Shown piece by piece: positions 62,068 to 62,104 of a DNA stretch of 62,104 nt. The stretch covers positions 1 to 62,104 of the forward strand of contig CAKRMK010000019.1 in assembly GCA_934364795.1 (NCBI GenBank), written 5' to 3'. A program made the position numbers and the translations under genes. This stretch comes from an uncultured Blautia sp. Lineage in GTDB: Bacteria > Bacillota > Clostridia > Lachnospirales > Lachnospiraceae. How positions within the stretch are numbered: the first letter of the stretch is position 1; every line of letters begins with the position of its first letter. The notes beneath the pieces are model-generated. The model was not told the DNA's origin. It did no database searches and saw only the letters and a list, made by a program, of their open reading frames with translations.

Positions 62068-62104
62068 ATGAGCGTTATTTCAATGAAACAGCTTTTAGAG
62101 GCAG
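62068..62104 (+). CDS. rpsB: 30S ribosomal protein S2 (start only, partial)
   Basis: The window ends after twelve codons, MSVISMKQLLEA, which match the conserved start of bacterial S2. AAAAGGAG ribosome binding site upstream. The rest, and probably tsf, lie beyond the window. Confidence 0.88.
   Translation, partial: MSVISMKQLLEA

Noticed and set aside
1..62104. tRNA or rRNA genes
   Set aside because: No cloverleaf ending in a TTC-A/G-A-N-C arm and no rRNA-like sequence was recognised by eye; a covariance search would be needed to exclude them fully.

Overview
The window looks like a chromosome segment of a low-to-moderate GC Clostridia, most likely a Lachnospiraceae (Blautia/Dorea-like). 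The basis is the gene content: a SCIFF ranthipeptide with its radical-SAM maturase next to a TIGR04086 membrane protein and a fused SecDF, a DUF5688 protein, AGGAGG-type ribosome binding sites, and the order recJ-apt-rel-MBL-hemZ-HD-hisS-aspS. No rRNA, tRNA or CRISPR was recognised.

Layout. 1-2.5 kb: the right end of an integrated element (C-terminus of a phage-type lysin, Tn916-type xis and int, then a cluster of TTAGACC/GGTCTAA sites), abutting a low-molecular-weight tyrosine phosphatase. 3-8 kb: an isoleucine-type T-box leader ahead of a BASS-family transporter, then pckA with a structured leader and a DUF5688 protein. 8-14.4 kb: a TrpXYZ-like ABC importer (minus strand), an amidase-SPOR protein, a YdcF-like protein and a CorC/CNNM-type membrane protein. 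14.7-32.7 kb: a large surface protein, the SCIFF module, secDF, recJ, apt, rel, MBL hydrolase, hemZ, an HD-GYP protein, hisS and aspS. 32.7-40 kb: a lipoprotein and a MacAB-like operon with two membrane-fusion adaptors. 40-49.2 kb: a two-component locus (a lipoprotein joining a propeller-like region to a solute-binding domain, histidine kinase, response regulator, two sugar-type permeases, a third adaptor and a MacB-ectodomain-like protein). 49.4-62.1 kb: degV, argS, a Ser/Thr kinase with a secreted partner, a HAD phosphatase, a CPBP protease, a YtrA-type GntR/ABC operon, an RsuA-type pseudouridine synthase and the start of rpsB.

Main discoveries. (1) Three promoters in the two-component locus share an identical element, TTTAGAGA-N5-T[AG]GAGATT, with a -10 hexamer starting exactly 28 bases after its first base. 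They drive the solute-binding lipoprotein, the response regulator itself and the permeases, so a regulon can be predicted from sequence alone. (2) A family of roughly 80-165 bp non-coding inverted-repeat elements is scattered through intergenic regions. One copy supplies the stop codons of both the convergent kinase and regulator genes. (3) An Ile-specifier T-box precedes a BASS transporter, suggesting uptake of an isoleucine-related compound. (4) The GntR regulator has a perfect YtrA-type operator (AGTGTA-N13-TACACT) next to its promoter, followed by a tandem-repeat leader. (5) The second adaptor of the MacAB-like operon has about 330 residues inserted in its coiled-coil hairpin.
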